A stretch of 64,000 bases of DNA from Colwellia sp. 75C3 (GCF_002836255.1 NZ_PJAU01000033.1:124001-188000); one strand, 5' to 3'. Positions 38,522 through 48,865 are shown, numbered from the stretch's first letter. The notes: generated from the letters alone by a model not told the origin. Numbers and translations: made by a program.

Positions 38522-39091
38522 ATGGCTTGGCAAGAAACTCATAAAGAACAATCAAAAGATAAAATATTAAAAAGTGCAGCGATGCTTTTTACTCATCATG
38601 GTTTTGAAAAAATATCGATAGACCAAGTAATGAAGAAGGCTGAACTTACTAGGGGTGCCTTCTATAGCCACTTCAGTTCTAAAAGTGACTTGTACGCGCA
38701 AGCAATAAGTAAAGCGGGGATGGAGGCGTATAAGCGTAAACCAGTTAATTGTCCGCAGAATATGAAAGACTTTGCTAAATATTATTTAAGTAAGGAACAT
38801 AGAGATAATAATTATCAGCAGCCTTGTCCACTCGCTTTTTTAGTCTCAGACATTAATCAGCAAGATGACCAAGTAAAGGAAGTTTATACTAAGACGTTAA
38901 AAGCTTTTATAGACCAAGCTCAATCACTAACCGTGAATAGAGAAATAGCCTTGCAAAGCGCGGTATTGATGATTGGTGGCTTAGCCTTATCTCGGGCGTT
39001 AAATGATGAAAAATTCAGTGATGAGCTCTTAGCGGCTTGTAAAGTAGGCGTTAATTCATTATCAAATAAAGAGGGCAGTGATGTCAGCTGA
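38522..39091 (+). CDS. TetR-family transcriptional regulator
   Basis: The 189-residue protein has the TetR helix-turn-helix at about residues 12-58 (ILKSAAMLFTHHGFEKISIDQVMKKA, with GAFYSHFSSKSDLY). The C-terminal ligand domain is poorly conserved. I choose ATG 38522 with GGAG seven bases upstream; a GTG at 38519 is in frame. It is divergent from a GST gene across a perfect palindrome, so autoregulation and control of the GST gene are expected. It overlaps the following membrane-protein gene by 11 bp. Confidence 0.88.
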   Translation: MAWQETHKEQSKDKILKSAAMLFTHHGFEKISIDQVMKKAELTRGAFYSHFSSKSDLYAQAISKAGMEAYKRKPVNCPQNMKDFAKYYLSKEHRDNNYQQPCPLAFLVSDINQQDDQVKEVYTKTLKAFIDQAQSLTVNREIALQSAVLMIGGLALSRALNDEKFSDELLAACKVGVNSLSNKEGSDVS

Positions 39092-39374
39092 ATTAAGTGT
39101 ATTATTACTAAATGCAGTGATTATTGTCATTGCTTATACTTGGGTATATCCAAAACTTGCGGGTAAAGATATTAACAAAGTGGCGATATTTGATTGCGTA
39201 ACTTCTGGGTTAGCACTTGTGATAGTGGCAAATAAATATTGGGGAAGTGGAATTGAATTAAACTTTCTACTGTTTGAGCTAAATTGGTTTTGGTTTACCT
39301 TGCTTAGTTACAGTGTTATTGAGATACCGGTAGCAATTTGGTATTTCAGGGCATCACTAACTAAAGATCAGTGA
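39081..39374 (+). CDS. Small inner-membrane protein, function unknown
   Basis: The 97-residue protein has three likely membrane helices (VLLLNAVIIVIAYTWVY, VTSGLALVIVANKYW, and WFWFTLLSYSVIEIPVAIWYF). The start at ATG 39081 has GAGGG upstream and lies inside the end of the TetR gene, so the two are co-translated. I recognise no family. It may share the detoxification or stress role of the TetR/GST pair. Confidence 0.7.
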   Translation: MSAELSVLLLNAVIIVIAYTWVYPKLAGKDINKVAIFDCVTSGLALVIVANKYWGSGIELNFLLFELNWFWFTLLSYSVIEIPVAIWYFRASLTKDQ

Positions 39375-39397
39375 GCGAAAAATATCATGAGGTAAGT

Positions 39398-40378
39398 CTA
39401 AATAATTTTTGCGTCTGGAACTAATTCAAATAACAGCCCTTCACGAAGTGCGCCACTTGAAAGGCATAATGTTTCAATATTCAGACATTCAAATAAAGCA
39501 ATTAAAATACTTAGACCGCTGGCTAATACCGCTTTGCGATCAGCTCTTAATCCGGCTATTTCGATATTGTCTATTGTCTTGCAACTTATCAGTGTTTGTT
39601 GAATTTCATTAAGAAATGCTAAGGTAATGACAGGTGCTTGTTGACGTTGTTTAAGTATTTCTGTCATAGCTTGCATTGTGCCTGAGCTACCAACAGCCGA
39701 TTGCCAGCCTAGTTGGATAAATTCTTCTTTGACGGCATCAATAACTGCTGCTGCATTAGTAGTACACTGAATAAAGTTTTCTTTTTTTAATCGACCATCA
39801 GCAAAAAATTTACCTAAAAAACTAACGCAACCAATATTTAAACTGACCACTTTTTTCGCTTTACAGCCTAAGCCAACAATAATCTCGGTACTAGCACCGC
39901 CAATGTCGAGCACTAATGTTTTAGTATTTGTTGTCGGTGAAGTATGGGCTACTCCACAATAAATTGTTTTTGCTTCTTGCTCACCGCTCAATAATTTTAT
40001 CTTTTTGGGCAAAATGTTTTTGGCGGCATCAAAAAACATCTGGTTATTCTTCGCAATCCGTAATGCAGCTGTAGCGACAATAAGGATATTATTTACTGGG
40101 ATAGTATTAAGATATAAAGCGAAGTTTTTAAGACAATTTAGGCCACGTATTATGGCTTCATCACTAAGCAGATTATTATCATCTAACCCTGCAGCTAAGC
40201 GAACTTTTTGCTTAACTTTGTTCACGGTTATTATAGATTTATCGGTTGGAGAGGTAACTAATTGGGTAATAAGCAGGTGGAAGCTATTTGAGCCTAAATC
40301 GACCACAGCATAATGACTCTCATCATACTGTGGTATTGCCTTTGGTGTGGCTTGATTTTGGCTCGCTAGATCATTCAA
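39398..40378 (-). CDS. gppA: Ppx/GppA phosphatase family protein, short form
   Basis: The actin-like fold hydrolyses guanosine pentaphosphate or polyphosphate. The opening YAVVDLGSNSFHLLI, the SGEQEAKTIYCGV segment, and LVLDIGGASTEIIVG mark the phosphate-binding domain. At 326 residues it lacks the C-terminal HD-like part that brings E. coli GppA/Ppx to about 500, so its substrate preference is uncertain. It lies nine bases after rhlB on the same strand, the gammaproteobacterial rhlB-gppA arrangement. Confidence 0.85.
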   Translation of the reverse strand: MNDLASQNQATPKAIPQYDESHYAVVDLGSNSFHLLITQLVTSPTDKSIITVNKVKQKVRLAAGLDDNNLLSDEAIIRGLNCLKNFALYLNTIPVNNILIVATAALRIAKNNQMFFDAAKNILPKKIKLLSGEQEAKTIYCGVAHTSPTTNTKTLVLDIGGASTEIIVGLGCKAKKVVSLNIGCVSFLGKFFADGRLKKENFIQCTTNAAAVIDAVKEEFIQLGWQSAVGSSGTMQAMTEILKQRQQAPVITLAFLNEIQQTLISCKTIDNIEIAGLRADRKAVLASGLSILIALFECLNIETLCLSSGALREGLLFELVPDAKII

Positions 40379-40387
40379 TGTGCTGAA

Positions 40388-41674
40388 TTAACTGCGGTTT
40401 CCGCTATGGCTATTACCATTACGGTTATTCGGTCTTGTGTTCGAACGACCGCCTTGTCTGTTGCCACCTGGTCTAGGGCGACGTTGACGAGGTTTAGGTT
40501 TTGGCAAGTCAGTAAGTAAGGCATCACTGTCATACTTAGTTACCGGTAGTTCATGTTCAATGTATGTTTCAATTTCAGGTAAATTAAATACATACTGTTC
40601 ACAAGCTAAACTAATTGCATGACCCGTTGCACCGGCACGGCCTGTACGACCAATACGGTGAACATAATCTTGACAATCATCTGGTAAATCATAGTTAAAA
40701 ACATGCGTTACGCTAGGAATATGTAAACCACGTGCAGCAACATCGGTTGCTACTAAGATGTCTACAGTACCTTCAGTAAATTGTTCTAATATTTTTAGAC
40801 GTTTTTTCTGTGGTACATCGCCAGTTAACAAACCGACACGAATATTATCAGCATTTAGATGGTCAAAAACTTTTTCACAAACATGTTTAGTATTTGCAAA
40901 GACAATCGCTTTTTCTGGCCAGTCTTCTTCAATTAACGTTTGCAGCAAAGTCATTTTATCTTCGTTTGAAGGATAAAATAGTTCTTCAGAGATGCGTATA
41001 TTTGTTTTCTGTCCAGGTTCAACTTCTACACTGGTTGGATCATTCATATGGTCAAAGGCAAGCTCTTTAACGCGGAATGATAAGGTTGCAGAGAACAGCA
41101 TGCTTAAGCGTTCAGTTGCAGGAGGCATTTTATCAAACATATAACGAATATCTTTAATAAAGCCTAAGTCAAACATTCTATCAGCTTCATCAAGCACGAT
41201 GACTTCGATATTTTTTAGGTTGTAGATACCTTGCTTCATGTAGTCAATTAAACGACCACAAGTACCAATAAGTATATCAACACCAGCTTCAAGCTCTAAA
41301 CGTTGACTTTCATAACCTTCGCCCCCATATACTACACCAAGGCGTAATCCGGTGCTTTCTGCCATCTCTTTAGCATCACGGTGAATTTGTATTGCTAATT
41401 CACGTGTAGGAGCCATGATTAAGGCGCGCGGTTGATTATGAGTAGGTGCTTCTTTTTGAAGCAAATGATGGAAAGTGGCAGCTAAAAAGGCAATAGTTTT
41501 ACCTTCACCTGTTTGTGCTTGGCCAGCTATATCAGTGCCTTGCAAAAGAACGGGTAAAGATTTCGCCTGAATAGACGTACAATAGTCGAAGCCCATGGCC
41601 TCTAGTCCGGTAACGACTTGCGGAGCAAGATTTAGGTCAGCGAATTTAATTTCAGTTAAGTGTGTTTTTTTCAT
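40388..41674 (-). CDS. rhlB: ATP-dependent RNA helicase RhlB
   Basis: RhlB is the DEAD-box helicase of the RNA degradosome. Motifs in order are the Q motif ([18 protein letters not shown]), [35 protein letters not shown] (about residue 160), [17 protein letters not shown], and [11 protein letters not shown] basic, Arg/Asn/Gly-rich tail follows. The length of 428 is close to E. coli (421). It is divergent from trxA, as in E. coli, which supports RhlB over paralogues. Confidence 0.95.
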   Translation of the reverse strand: MKKTHLTEIKFADLNLAPQVVTGLEAMGFDYCTSIQAKSLPVLLQGTDIAGQAQTGEGKTIAFLAATFHHLLQKEAPTHNQPRALIMAPTRELAIQIHRDAKEMAESTGLRLGVVYGGEGYESQRLELEAGVDILIGTCGRLIDYMKQGIYNLKNIEVIVLDEADRMFDLGFIKDIRYMFDKMPPATERLSMLFSATLSFRVKELAFDHMNDPTSVEVEPGQKTNIRISEELFYPSNEDKMTLLQTLIEEDWPEKAIVFANTKHVCEKVFDHLNADNIRVGLLTGDVPQKKRLKILEQFTEGTVDILVATDVAARGLHIPSVTHVFNYDLPDDCQDYVHRIGRTGRAGATGHAISLACEQYVFNLPEIETYIEHELPVTKYDSDALLTDLPKPKPRQRRPRPGGNRQGGRSNTRPNNRNGNSHSGNRS

Positions 41675-41838
41675 GGCGCTAGCTTAACAGTTTTGTTAGC
41701 AGAATAGTTGCTTAATAAATAATTAATTAATTCTAATGATTTAAATGTAATGAATGTTACATAAACAGTATTGGAAAAGTAGTGAATCACGGTATAATTA
41801 CCGCAAAGGCGTTTTCGCCATAACGAACGGAGAATATG

Positions 41839-42165
41839 ATGAGTGATAAAATTGTTCAGCTAACTGATGATAGTTTTGAAGCAGATGTATTAAAAGCATC
41901 GGGTTTAGTATTAGTTGATTTTTGGGCTGAATGGTGTGGTCCTTGTAAAATGATTGCCCCAGTACTTGATGATATCGCCACAGAATACGATGGCAAGGTA
42001 ACTGTTGGTAAATTAAACATAGACCAAAACTCAGTAACACCACCTAAATATGGTGTACGTGGTATTCCAACATTATTACTTTTTAAAGATGGTGAAATTG
42101 CCGATACGAAAGTTGGTGCACTATCGAAAACTCAATTAAAAGAGTTTTTAGATAAAAACTTATAA
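41839..42165 (+). CDS. trxA: Thioredoxin 1
   Basis: This general disulfide reductase has active site WCGPC (Cys33 and Cys36 from the start chosen here), a cis-Pro in GIPTLLLF, and 108 residues. ATG 41839 has GGAG six bases upstream; an adjacent ATG at 41836 is too close. It is divergent from rhlB and followed by rho, as in E. coli. GGTATAAT in the leader (41791-41798) is a likely -10. Confidence 0.97.
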   Translation: MSDKIVQLTDDSFEADVLKASGLVLVDFWAEWCGPCKMIAPVLDDIATEYDGKVTVGKLNIDQNSVTPPKYGVRGIPTLLLFKDGEIADTKVGALSKTQLKEFLDKNL

Positions 42166-42180
42166 GTTGTAAAAAAAGCC

Positions 42181-42215
42181 TGATAACTGATAGCTAAGTT
42201 ATCAGGTTTTTTTGT
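42181..42215 (+). terminator. Terminator after trxA
   Basis: CCTGATAACT (42181-42190) pairs with AGTTATCAGG (42199-42208), followed by seven T. The remaining 200 bp to rho shows no other feature; it may hold the rho leader. Confidence 0.9.
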
Positions 42216-42418
42216 TTTTAATTACCTAAATACCTTATTACATTTTTATTCTACCTTTACCTAATCAAATTTTAGTGCTAAATTTACCTCCTGAGTACAA
42301 AATAACATCGCTTTATCTCTATTCTTACTTATTGTAAACAATATAAAAACATTGAAAACACACTAGTGTCGGCAATCGCCCAAGGCACCATCACTTAAAA
42401 TAGTTTAAGAAACCCCCT

Positions 42419-43678
42419 ATGAACCTTACCGAACTGAAAGAAAAATCCATTAACGAATTGGTTGAACTTGCTGCGACAATGAAGCTTGAAAACCTTGCTA
42501 GAACACGTAAACAAGACATAATTTTTGCTATTTTAAAGGCACATGCTGAAGGCGATAATGATATTTTCGGCGGCGGTGTTTTAGAGATTTTACAAGATGG
42601 TTTTGGTTTCTTACGCTCTGCAGATTCTTCATACTTAGCTGGCCCAGATGATATTTATGTATCACCAAGCCAGATTCGCCGCTTTAGTATGAGAACGGGT
42701 GACACCATCCAAGGTAAAATTCGTTCTCCTAAAAAAGGTGAACGTTACTTTGCCTTATTAAAAGTGACTGAAGTTAACTTTGACCGACCTGAAAATACCC
42801 GCAATAAGATTTTATTTGAAAACTTAACGCCAATTCATCCAACCGATCGTTTCTCGTTGGCGCGTGGTAATGGTTCAACAGAAGATATTACTGCACGTAT
42901 TTTAGATTTGGCTTCGCCAATTGGTAAAGGACAACGTGGTTTAATCGTTGCTCCACCAAAAGCGGGTAAAACACTATTACTACAAAACATTGCCCAAAGT
43001 ATTGCGCACAATAATCCAGACGCAGAACTAATGGTATTGTTGATTGATGAACGTCCAGAAGAAGTTACAGAAATGCAACGCCTTGTTAAAGGTGAAGTGA
43101 TAGCTTCAACGTTCGATGAGCCAGCAAGTCGTCACGTACAAGTGGCTGAAATGGTAATTGAAAAAGCAAAACGTTTAGTTGAACACAAAAAAGACGTGGT
43201 TATTTTACTTGATTCAATCACCCGTTTAGCACGTGCTTATAACACAGTAATTCCATCATCAGGTAAGATCTTAACTGGTGGTGTTGATGCCAATGCTTTA
43301 CATCGTCCAAAACGTTTCTTTGGTGCTGCACGTAACATTGAAGAAGGTGGTAGTTTAACTATTATCGCTACAGCACTTGTAGAAACTGGTTCTAAAATGG
43401 ATGAAGTTATCTACGAAGAATTTAAAGGTACAGGTAATATGGAATTACACCTGTCACGTAAAATTTCTGAAAAACGCGTTTTCCCTGCTATTAACATTAA
43501 CCGTAGTGGTACACGTCGTGAAGAGCTTATTACTAAGCCAGATGAATTACAAAAAATGTGGATCTTGCGTAAAATCGTCCATGAAATGGATGAGATAGGT
43601 GCCATTGAATTCTTAATCGACAAACTTGCCATGACCAAAACCAATGATGAGTTTTTTGATTCAATGAAGCGTAAATAA
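42419..43678 (+). CDS. rho: Transcription termination factor Rho
   Basis: Rho is the hexameric RNA-dependent ATPase that ends untranslated transcripts. The N-terminal domain has [18 protein letters not shown] and the RNA-binding cold-shock-like segment [13 protein letters not shown]. Walker A is PPKAGKT at about residue 179, followed by [13 protein letters not shown] and the R-loop region ([17 protein letters not shown]). The length of 419 equals E. coli. There is no purine-rich ribosome site before the ATG, consistent with weak or autoregulated initiation (inference). Confidence 0.98.
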   Translation: MNLTELKEKSINELVELAATMKLENLARTRKQDIIFAILKAHAEGDNDIFGGGVLEILQDGFGFLRSADSSYLAGPDDIYVSPSQIRRFSMRTGDTIQGKIRSPKKGERYFALLKVTEVNFDRPENTRNKILFENLTPIHPTDRFSLARGNGSTEDITARILDLASPIGKGQRGLIVAPPKAGKTLLLQNIAQSIAHNNPDAELMVLLIDERPEEVTEMQRLVKGEVIASTFDEPASRHVQVAEMVIEKAKRLVEHKKDVVILLDSITRLARAYNTVIPSSGKILTGGVDANALHRPKRFFGAARNIEEGGSLTIIATALVETGSKMDEVIYEEFKGTGNMELHLSRKISEKRVFPAININRSGTRREELITKPDELQKMWILRKIVHEMDEIGAIEFLIDKLAMTKTNDEFFDSMKRK

Positions 43679-43710
43679 TCGCAGCATTAAATGATCAATC
43701 TTAATTAATG

Positions 43711-43737
43711 AAAACCAGTCAAGTGACTGGTTTTTTT
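43711..43737 (+). terminator. Terminator after rho
   Basis: AAAACCAGTC pairs with GACTGGTTTT around AAGT, with the T-run continuing. Confidence 0.9.
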
Positions 43738-43767
43738 ATTTAATCTTATCTCAAATCGGTAACTTAT

Positions 43768-45249
43768 ATGAAATATAGTGATTTAAGAGACTTTATCAGT
43801 CAGCTTGAAAAAATAGGTCAACTTAAACGTATTACTCAGCCTATATCTACTCACTTAGCAATGACCGAAATTAGTGACAGAACACTAAAAGCGAAAGGGC
43901 CAGCATTACTTTTTGAAAATGCAGTCAATGAAAATGGCGAACCATACGGTATGCCAGTGCTTACCAATCTTTTTGGCACCCCTGATAGAGTTGCTCTGGC
44001 TATGGGGCAAAAAAATGTTAGTGCCTTACGCGATGTTGGTAAGTTGTTAGCTATGTTAAAAGAGCCGGAGCCACCAAAAGGTTTTCGTGATGCTATCGGT
44101 AAAATACCTGTTTATAAACAGGTATTAAATATGCCGGTGAAGGTCATTAAAAAACCGTTATGTCAGCAAATCGTGTTATCTGGTGATGATGTTGATTTGA
44201 CTAAACTTCCGGTCCAAACTTGCTGGCCTGGTGATGTAGCTCCCTTAATAACCTGGGGTTTAACGGTTACTCGTGGCCCACATAAAGAGCGTCAAAATCT
44301 CGGTATTTACCGCCAACAAGTACTGAGTAAAAATAAAGTCATTATGCGTTGGTTATCACATCGTGGTGGTGCGCTTGATTTTCAAGAATTTAAAAAAGAA
44401 CATCCAGGTGAGAGGTACCCTGTCTCCGTTGCTTTAGGTGCCGATCCTGCCACTATTTTAGGTGCAGTTACACCCGTACCAGATACGCTTTCTGAATACG
44501 CCTTCGCGGGTTTATTACGTGGTGCTAAAACCGAAGTGGCTAAATCAATAAGTAATGATTTAGAAGTTCCTGCGACGGCAGAAATCATTTTGGAAGGGTA
44601 TTTAGACCCTGAAGAAACGGCGCCAGAAGGACCTTATGGCGATCATACTGGCTATTACAATGAAGTGGATAACTTTCCTGTAATGACAGTAACGCATATC
44701 ACTATGCGTAAAGATGCTATTTATCACAGTACCTATACGGGTAGACCACCTGATGAGCCTGCAATATTAGGTGTTGCGCTGAATGAGGTCTTTGTACCTA
44801 TTTTACAAAAGCAATTCCCTGAAATTCAGGATTTCTATTTACCGCCAGAAGGTTGTTCTTATCGTCTTGCAGTCGTGACTATTAAAAAGCAATATGCAGG
44901 TCATGCTAAACGAGTAATGATGGGCGTATGGTCATTTTTACGACAATTTATGTACACTAAGTTTGTTATCGTATGTGATGATGATATTAATGCTAGAGAT
45001 TGGGAAGATGTTATCTGGGCAATGACCACACGGATGGATCCGAGCCGTGACACTGTTTTGATCGAAAACACGCCAATTGATTACCTTGATTTTGCATCAC
45101 CAGTGTCTGGATTAGGCTCTAAAATGGGTCTGGATGCCACTAATAAATGGCCCGGTGAAACAAATCGTGAATGGGGAGAACCCATCGAAATGACACAAGA
45201 AATAAAAGATCAGGTCGATGAACTTTGGGATGACTTAGATATTTTATAA
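43768..45249 (+). CDS. ubiD: 3-octaprenyl-4-hydroxybenzoate decarboxylase
   Basis: UbiD decarboxylates the prenylated hydroxybenzoate ring in ubiquinone synthesis using prenylated FMN made by UbiX. The UbiD fold shows [31 protein letters not shown] (metal/flavin-site Arg and Glu region), [14 protein letters not shown], and [12 protein letters not shown]. The length of 493 matches E. coli (497). It is followed by fre, as in E. coli, with a 285-bp gap occupied by a repeat element. Confidence 0.96.
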   Translation: MKYSDLRDFISQLEKIGQLKRITQPISTHLAMTEISDRTLKAKGPALLFENAVNENGEPYGMPVLTNLFGTPDRVALAMGQKNVSALRDVGKLLAMLKEPEPPKGFRDAIGKIPVYKQVLNMPVKVIKKPLCQQIVLSGDDVDLTKLPVQTCWPGDVAPLITWGLTVTRGPHKERQNLGIYRQQVLSKNKVIMRWLSHRGGALDFQEFKKEHPGERYPVSVALGADPATILGAVTPVPDTLSEYAFAGLLRGAKTEVAKSISNDLEVPATAEIILEGYLDPEETAPEGPYGDHTGYYNEVDNFPVMTVTHITMRKDAIYHSTYTGRPPDEPAILGVALNEVFVPILQKQFPEIQDFYLPPEGCSYRLAVVTIKKQYAGHAKRVMMGVWSFLRQFMYTKFVIVCDDDINARDWEDVIWAMTTRMDPSRDTVLIENTPIDYLDFASPVSGLGSKMGLDATNKWPGETNREWGEPIEMTQEIKDQVDELWDDLDIL

Positions 45250-45341
45250 ATAGATTGCTGACTATACTCAGATACAGTAGCAATCTTAACTTATTAACTC
45301 TTGTCACAACGATTAGTTTGCTGATGAGAAATCACCAATAA

Positions 45342-45513
45342 TACCATTTGGATTAATTAAGGTTACAGCTTTCATTTTAAAATAAGCAGTGAGAATAAAT
45401 TTTCAAGGACAAGGTGCCTGATTGAGCAATAGCTGGCTATTGGGATTGAAAGCAATGACGTTATTGAATATTTAGGCCATTTGAAAATGACCACTTAGTT
45501 AGTGCAATTGGTA
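45342..45513. repeat. Dispersed element, copy D (reverse orientation)
   Basis: The 172-bp element begins TACCATTTGG and ends CAATTGGTA. Read on the minus strand it has the family core CAATAGCCAGCTATTG and the flanking GCTTTCAATCC. It is diverged outside the core and ends 21 bp before fre. Confidence 0.82.
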
Positions 45514-45517
45514 TAAA
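45512..45517 (+). promoter_or_regulatory. -10-like box at the end of copy D, upstream of fre
   Basis: The element end plus flank reads TTGGTATAAA, giving TATAAA 17 bp before the fre ATG. Confidence 0.4.
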
Positions 45518-45534
45518 GTAAAAAAGGTTAAAGA

Positions 45535-46254
45535 ATGAAGACAGTTAGTTGTCAAATACAGTCGTTATCATCATTAACGTCTCATGTTTATAAAGTACTA
45601 TTAAAGCCTAGTGAAAAAGTTGATTTCATCGCGGGTCAATATTTAAACTTTGTTATGAGTGATGAGGATAAACGGCCATTTTCAATTGCTAGTTCACCAA
45701 ATAGTGATTTAATTGAATTACAAATAGGTGCCTTTGCTGCTGATAGTTACCCTATGCAGGTAATTGAGTGCATTAAAGCGAGTTATGAGAGTGGCGAATC
45801 GGTAACAATTGAAATACCGGCAGGTAATGCGCAATTACGTACCGAGAGTGAAAGACCATTATTGTTACTTGCTGGTGGTACTGGCTTTTCATATATCAAA
45901 TCAATGTTTGAATATTTAGCAGAGCAAGACTCACAGCGCCAAATTACGGTGTATTGGGGACTACGTGAAGAAAGTGCTGCTTATGAACTTGAAAAAACTA
46001 TTGCCACTATTGGTAAGCTAGCGCATGCTAACTTTATTCCTGTTATCGAAAACGTTAATGAAAATGCAGAGAAACCATGGCAGGGTAAAACGGGTTTAGT
46101 TCACCAAGCCGCAATGCATGATATTGTCAGCTTTGAAGCCTATGATATTTATTTGGCTGGACGTTTTGACATGGTTGGTGCTATTCGTAGTGACTTTGTT
46201 GAGCATGGCGCGGTGTTAGAGCATATGTATGCTGATGCATTTGCTTATATTTAA
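45535..46254 (+). CDS. fre: NAD(P)H-flavin reductase
   Basis: Fre reduces free flavins with NAD(P)H and supports UbiD/UbiX-linked and other redox reactions. The flavin site RPFSIASSP and the nucleotide site LLLAGGTGFSYIKSM are present, in a ferredoxin-reductase-like fold of 239 residues (E. coli 233). AAAGGTTAAAGA precedes the ATG. The gene is flanked on both sides by copies of the dispersed element in opposite orientation. Confidence 0.93.
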   Translation: MKTVSCQIQSLSSLTSHVYKVLLKPSEKVDFIAGQYLNFVMSDEDKRPFSIASSPNSDLIELQIGAFAADSYPMQVIECIKASYESGESVTIEIPAGNAQLRTESERPLLLLAGGTGFSYIKSMFEYLAEQDSQRQITVYWGLREESAAYELEKTIATIGKLAHANFIPVIENVNENAEKPWQGKTGLVHQAAMHDIVSFEAYDIYLAGRFDMVGAIRSDFVEHGAVLEHMYADAFAYI

Positions 46255-46391
46255 ATGGTCTAAATAAACAACTTCTGCGTTGTGCTCAATCCCAATAGCC
46301 AGCTATTGCTCAATCACACGCCTTGAATTTGATTATTTATCCTCATTACCATTTAGACCAAATAGTTAATCTGTTTGGTCTAAATGGTAAT
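46255..46391. repeat. Diverged element, copy E, with large hairpin
   Basis: It starts directly at the fre stop (ATGGTCTAAAT) and carries the family core CAATAGCCAGCTATTG with TCAATCC before it. Its right part is a perfect 18-bp hairpin: 46345-46362 with 46374-46391, loop of 11. It is shorter and more diverged than the other copies. Confidence 0.72.
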
Positions 46392-46407
46392 ACAAGATTA
46401 TAGAATT

Positions 46408-46446
46408 TAAAAGCACGTCTTTGAATGATCAAAGTCGTGCTTTTTT
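46408..46446 (+). terminator. Terminator after fre
   Basis: A 15-bp stem (46410-46424 with 46429-46443) has one mismatch and loop ATGA, and enters a T-run. It serves fre, and may also act on the converging regulator gene. Confidence 0.85.
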
Positions 46447-46474
46447 GTATCTGCTAATAAGGTAACAGAGCTTA

Positions 46475-47134
46475 TTAACCTTTTTTAAATCCTGCTTCAG
46501 TTAAACTTAACTGTGCAATAGCAATAACCGCTTGGGTTCGATTGCGGACATCGAGTTTTCTAAAAATAGCCGTTGCATGCGCTTTGATTGTCGCCTCAGA
46601 TACATTTAGGTCATAAGCTATTTGTTTATTAAGCATACCTTGAGCGAACATCATTAATATTCGGTATTGCTGCTGAGTTAAGCTTGCTACACGATCAGCG
46701 ATGCCTTTATCATTATTATCTCGTTGCTTTTGCTCAAAAGAAGCGGGTAACCAGATATTGCCTGACAAGACCGCAACAATCGCTGAATAAATATCATCAA
46801 CAGGTGTAGATTTTGGTACAAATCCCGCCGCTCCATAAGACATGGCTTTACTGATAGTATCGTGATCTTCATGAGCTGTTACTATAACAACAGGAATTTG
46901 TGGGAAGTGATTACGAACATGAATTAAGGTATTAAAACCATGAGCACCAGGAATATTGAGGTCTAGCAATAACAAGTCACTATCATTATGGTTAGTAAGT
47001 TGTTGCTCTAACTCTTCGATTGTTTGCGCTTCAAGCCATGTGGTATAAGTTAGCTTGGCTTTTAATGTCCCTAATAAAGCTTGTCTAAATAAGGGATGAT
47101 CGTCAGCTATTATTATTTTTTCTGGCTGAATCAT
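46475..47134 (-). CDS. NarL/LuxR-type response regulator
   Basis: The receiver domain has the acidic pair in IIIADDHPLF, the phospho-acceptor Asp in LLLLDLNIPG, a conserved Thr in IVTAHE, and Lys in VPKSTP. The C-terminal LuxR helix-turn-helix spans about residues 150-210 (LTQQQYRILMMFAQGMLNKQIAYDLNVSEATIKAH). I choose the ATG at 47134 (219 aa), with AGGA eight bases upstream, over 47164, which adds ten residues ahead of the receiver. No histidine kinase is adjacent, so it is an orphan here. Confidence 0.88.
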   Translation of the reverse strand: MIQPEKIIIADDHPLFRQALLGTLKAKLTYTTWLEAQTIEELEQQLTNHNDSDLLLLDLNIPGAHGFNTLIHVRNHFPQIPVVIVTAHEDHDTISKAMSYGAAGFVPKSTPVDDIYSAIVAVLSGNIWLPASFEQKQRDNNDKGIADRVASLTQQQYRILMMFAQGMLNKQIAYDLNVSEATIKAHATAIFRKLDVRNRTQAVIAIAQLSLTEAGFKKG

Positions 47135-47401
47135 AACAAGTATCCTAAAGGGTGATTCATCCATTCTAACGGAAAAGTTTTCAATAACATAGCTTAGTTA
47201 TGAATAGTCATTATAGTGCGCTAAAGCAGTGAATATGGAATAGTTCGTATTAATATTTGCACGTTAAAAATGATGAGTAAAATGCATAAAGCTAAACGTT
47301 AAAGAATAACGAGAGTTGGTGTTAACTGCGTAGTATTTAGATAGAAAGGAAACAATATAAACTGATAGCCAAGACTACCAGTTTATATTTATTTTCAGTT
47401 G

Positions 47402-48865
47402 TTATTTTTTCGGTATGTTAGCTAATACAGCAACTAATAATTGCCAGTATTGTGCAACGGTCGAGATTTCTATTTTTTCATCTGGGGAGTGAGGGAAGTT
47501 AATTGTTGGTCCAATAGACACCATATCCCAATGTGGGTAGGCTGTTTTGAATAAACCACATTCTAAGCCGGCATGAATAACCATTACCGCAGGTACTTTA
47601 TTAAAGATGCTTTGGTAAGTATCTCGTACAGTCTGCATGATGGCGGAATCAGGGTTAGGCTTCCAACCTGGGTAAGCGCCTGAAAAAACAACATTAGCAC
47701 CAGCAAGTTCAAAAACTGATTGTACCGTGCGTTGAGTTTCTAAACGGCCGTCATCATGTAAGCTACGTATTAAAACCATAGCATTAAGTTTACTGCCGCG
47801 AGTATTAATAACGCCTAAATTTAGTGACGTCTCAACAATGCCTTCAATATCATCACTCATGCGAACAACACCATTAGGACAAGCGTTTAGCGCACGCAAA
47901 ATTGCCGCCTGAGTTGCTTGTGTCCAACACTGGTCAAAGTCTTCTGGTGAAATTAATAACATGTCGATATCAGTTTCGATAGCACCTAAGTTAACGCTAA
48001 TCGTTGCTAGATAGTCTGCTAACGCGACTTTTAATGTCTCAATTTGATCTTTGGCAACGACGAAACTCGCATTGGCTTCTCGAGGAATAGCATTACGCAA
48101 GCTACCCCCATTTAGCTCTGTTAGCTTGATATTAAAGTCAATGCTGGCATTCAGTAAAAATCGTACTAATAACTTGTTTGCGTTTGCACGGCCAGTGTGA
48201 ATATCAACACCAGAATGACCACCTTTTAAGCCGGAGATCGATAAGTTAAACGCTTGGTAATCGCTTGGAACATCTTCAAACGTTAGTGGGAAGTTGGCGT
48301 TACCATCAATACCACCAGCACAACCCATGTAAACTTCACCTTCTTGCTCAGAATCGGTGTTAATTAAAATATCACCATCAAGCCAACCCGCTTCTAGACC
48401 AAAAGCACCGGTCATGCCTGCTTCTTCATCAATGGTTACTAGTACTTCTAAAGGACCATGTGGAATATCATCACTGGCTAAAACAGCTAATGCTGAAGCT
48501 AAACCAACACCATTATCTGCGCCTAAGGTTGTTCCTTCTGCTGTAACCCAATCACCTGATTCAATAATATAGGGTTTAATAGAGTCCGTTAAAAAATCGT
48601 GTTTAGTATCGTTATTTTTTTGTGGCACCATATCCATGTGCGCTTGTAAAATTATGCCTTTAAGGTCTTCCATACCCTCTGTTGCTGGTTTTTTAATAAT
48701 TAAGTTACCAACAGCATCTTCTTTAATGGCCAAGCCAAGCTCTTTAGCCCAGTCTTGTATCCATAAAGATATTTTTTGTTCATGTTTAGAAGGGTGTGGA
48801 ATACTGCAAATTTTTTCAAATAATTGCCATAAGCGGGTAGGTTGTAATTGTGAGAGAGTACTCAT
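47402..48865 (-). CDS. pepD: Cytosolic aminoacyl-histidine dipeptidase (peptidase D)
   Basis: The M20-family dinuclear-zinc dipeptidase cleaves Xaa-His and other dipeptides. Metal ligands are visible in LQAHMDMVPQK (His, Asp), GADNGVG, TIDEEAGMTGA (Glu, Glu), and INTDSEQEGE. The dimerisation/lid part contains GLKGGHSGVDIHTGRAN. The length of 487 equals E. coli (485). No partner is adjacent. A weak imperfect hairpin about 20 bp past the stop (47357-47384) may terminate it. Confidence 0.94.
   Translation of the reverse strand: MSTLSQLQPTRLWQLFEKICSIPHPSKHEQKISLWIQDWAKELGLAIKEDAVGNLIIKKPATEGMEDLKGIILQAHMDMVPQKNNDTKHDFLTDSIKPYIIESGDWVTAEGTTLGADNGVGLASALAVLASDDIPHGPLEVLVTIDEEAGMTGAFGLEAGWLDGDILINTDSEQEGEVYMGCAGGIDGNANFPLTFEDVPSDYQAFNLSISGLKGGHSGVDIHTGRANANKLLVRFLLNASIDFNIKLTELNGGSLRNAIPREANASFVVAKDQIETLKVALADYLATISVNLGAIETDIDMLLISPEDFDQCWTQATQAAILRALNACPNGVVRMSDDIEGIVETSLNLGVINTRGSKLNAMVLIRSLHDDGRLETQRTVQSVFELAGANVVFSGAYPGWKPNPDSAIMQTVRDTYQSIFNKVPAVMVIHAGLECGLFKTAYPHWDMVSIGPTINFPHSPDEKIEISTVAQYWQLLVAVLANIPKK

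Noticed and set aside
46255..46391. Copy E considered as a tRNA or structured riboswitch
   Set aside because: No cloverleaf or aptamer pattern was found; it shares the core of the dispersed family.
47357..47384. Imperfect hairpin after pepD as a firm terminator
   Set aside because: The stem has a mismatch and no T-run follows on the pepD strand.
48856..48863. GAGTACTC, the core of a SlmA binding site, near pepD and again at 53562-53569 before rpmB
   Set aside because: One such 8-mer is expected by chance in 64 kb. Two do not show enrichment, and the flanks do not match the full site well.
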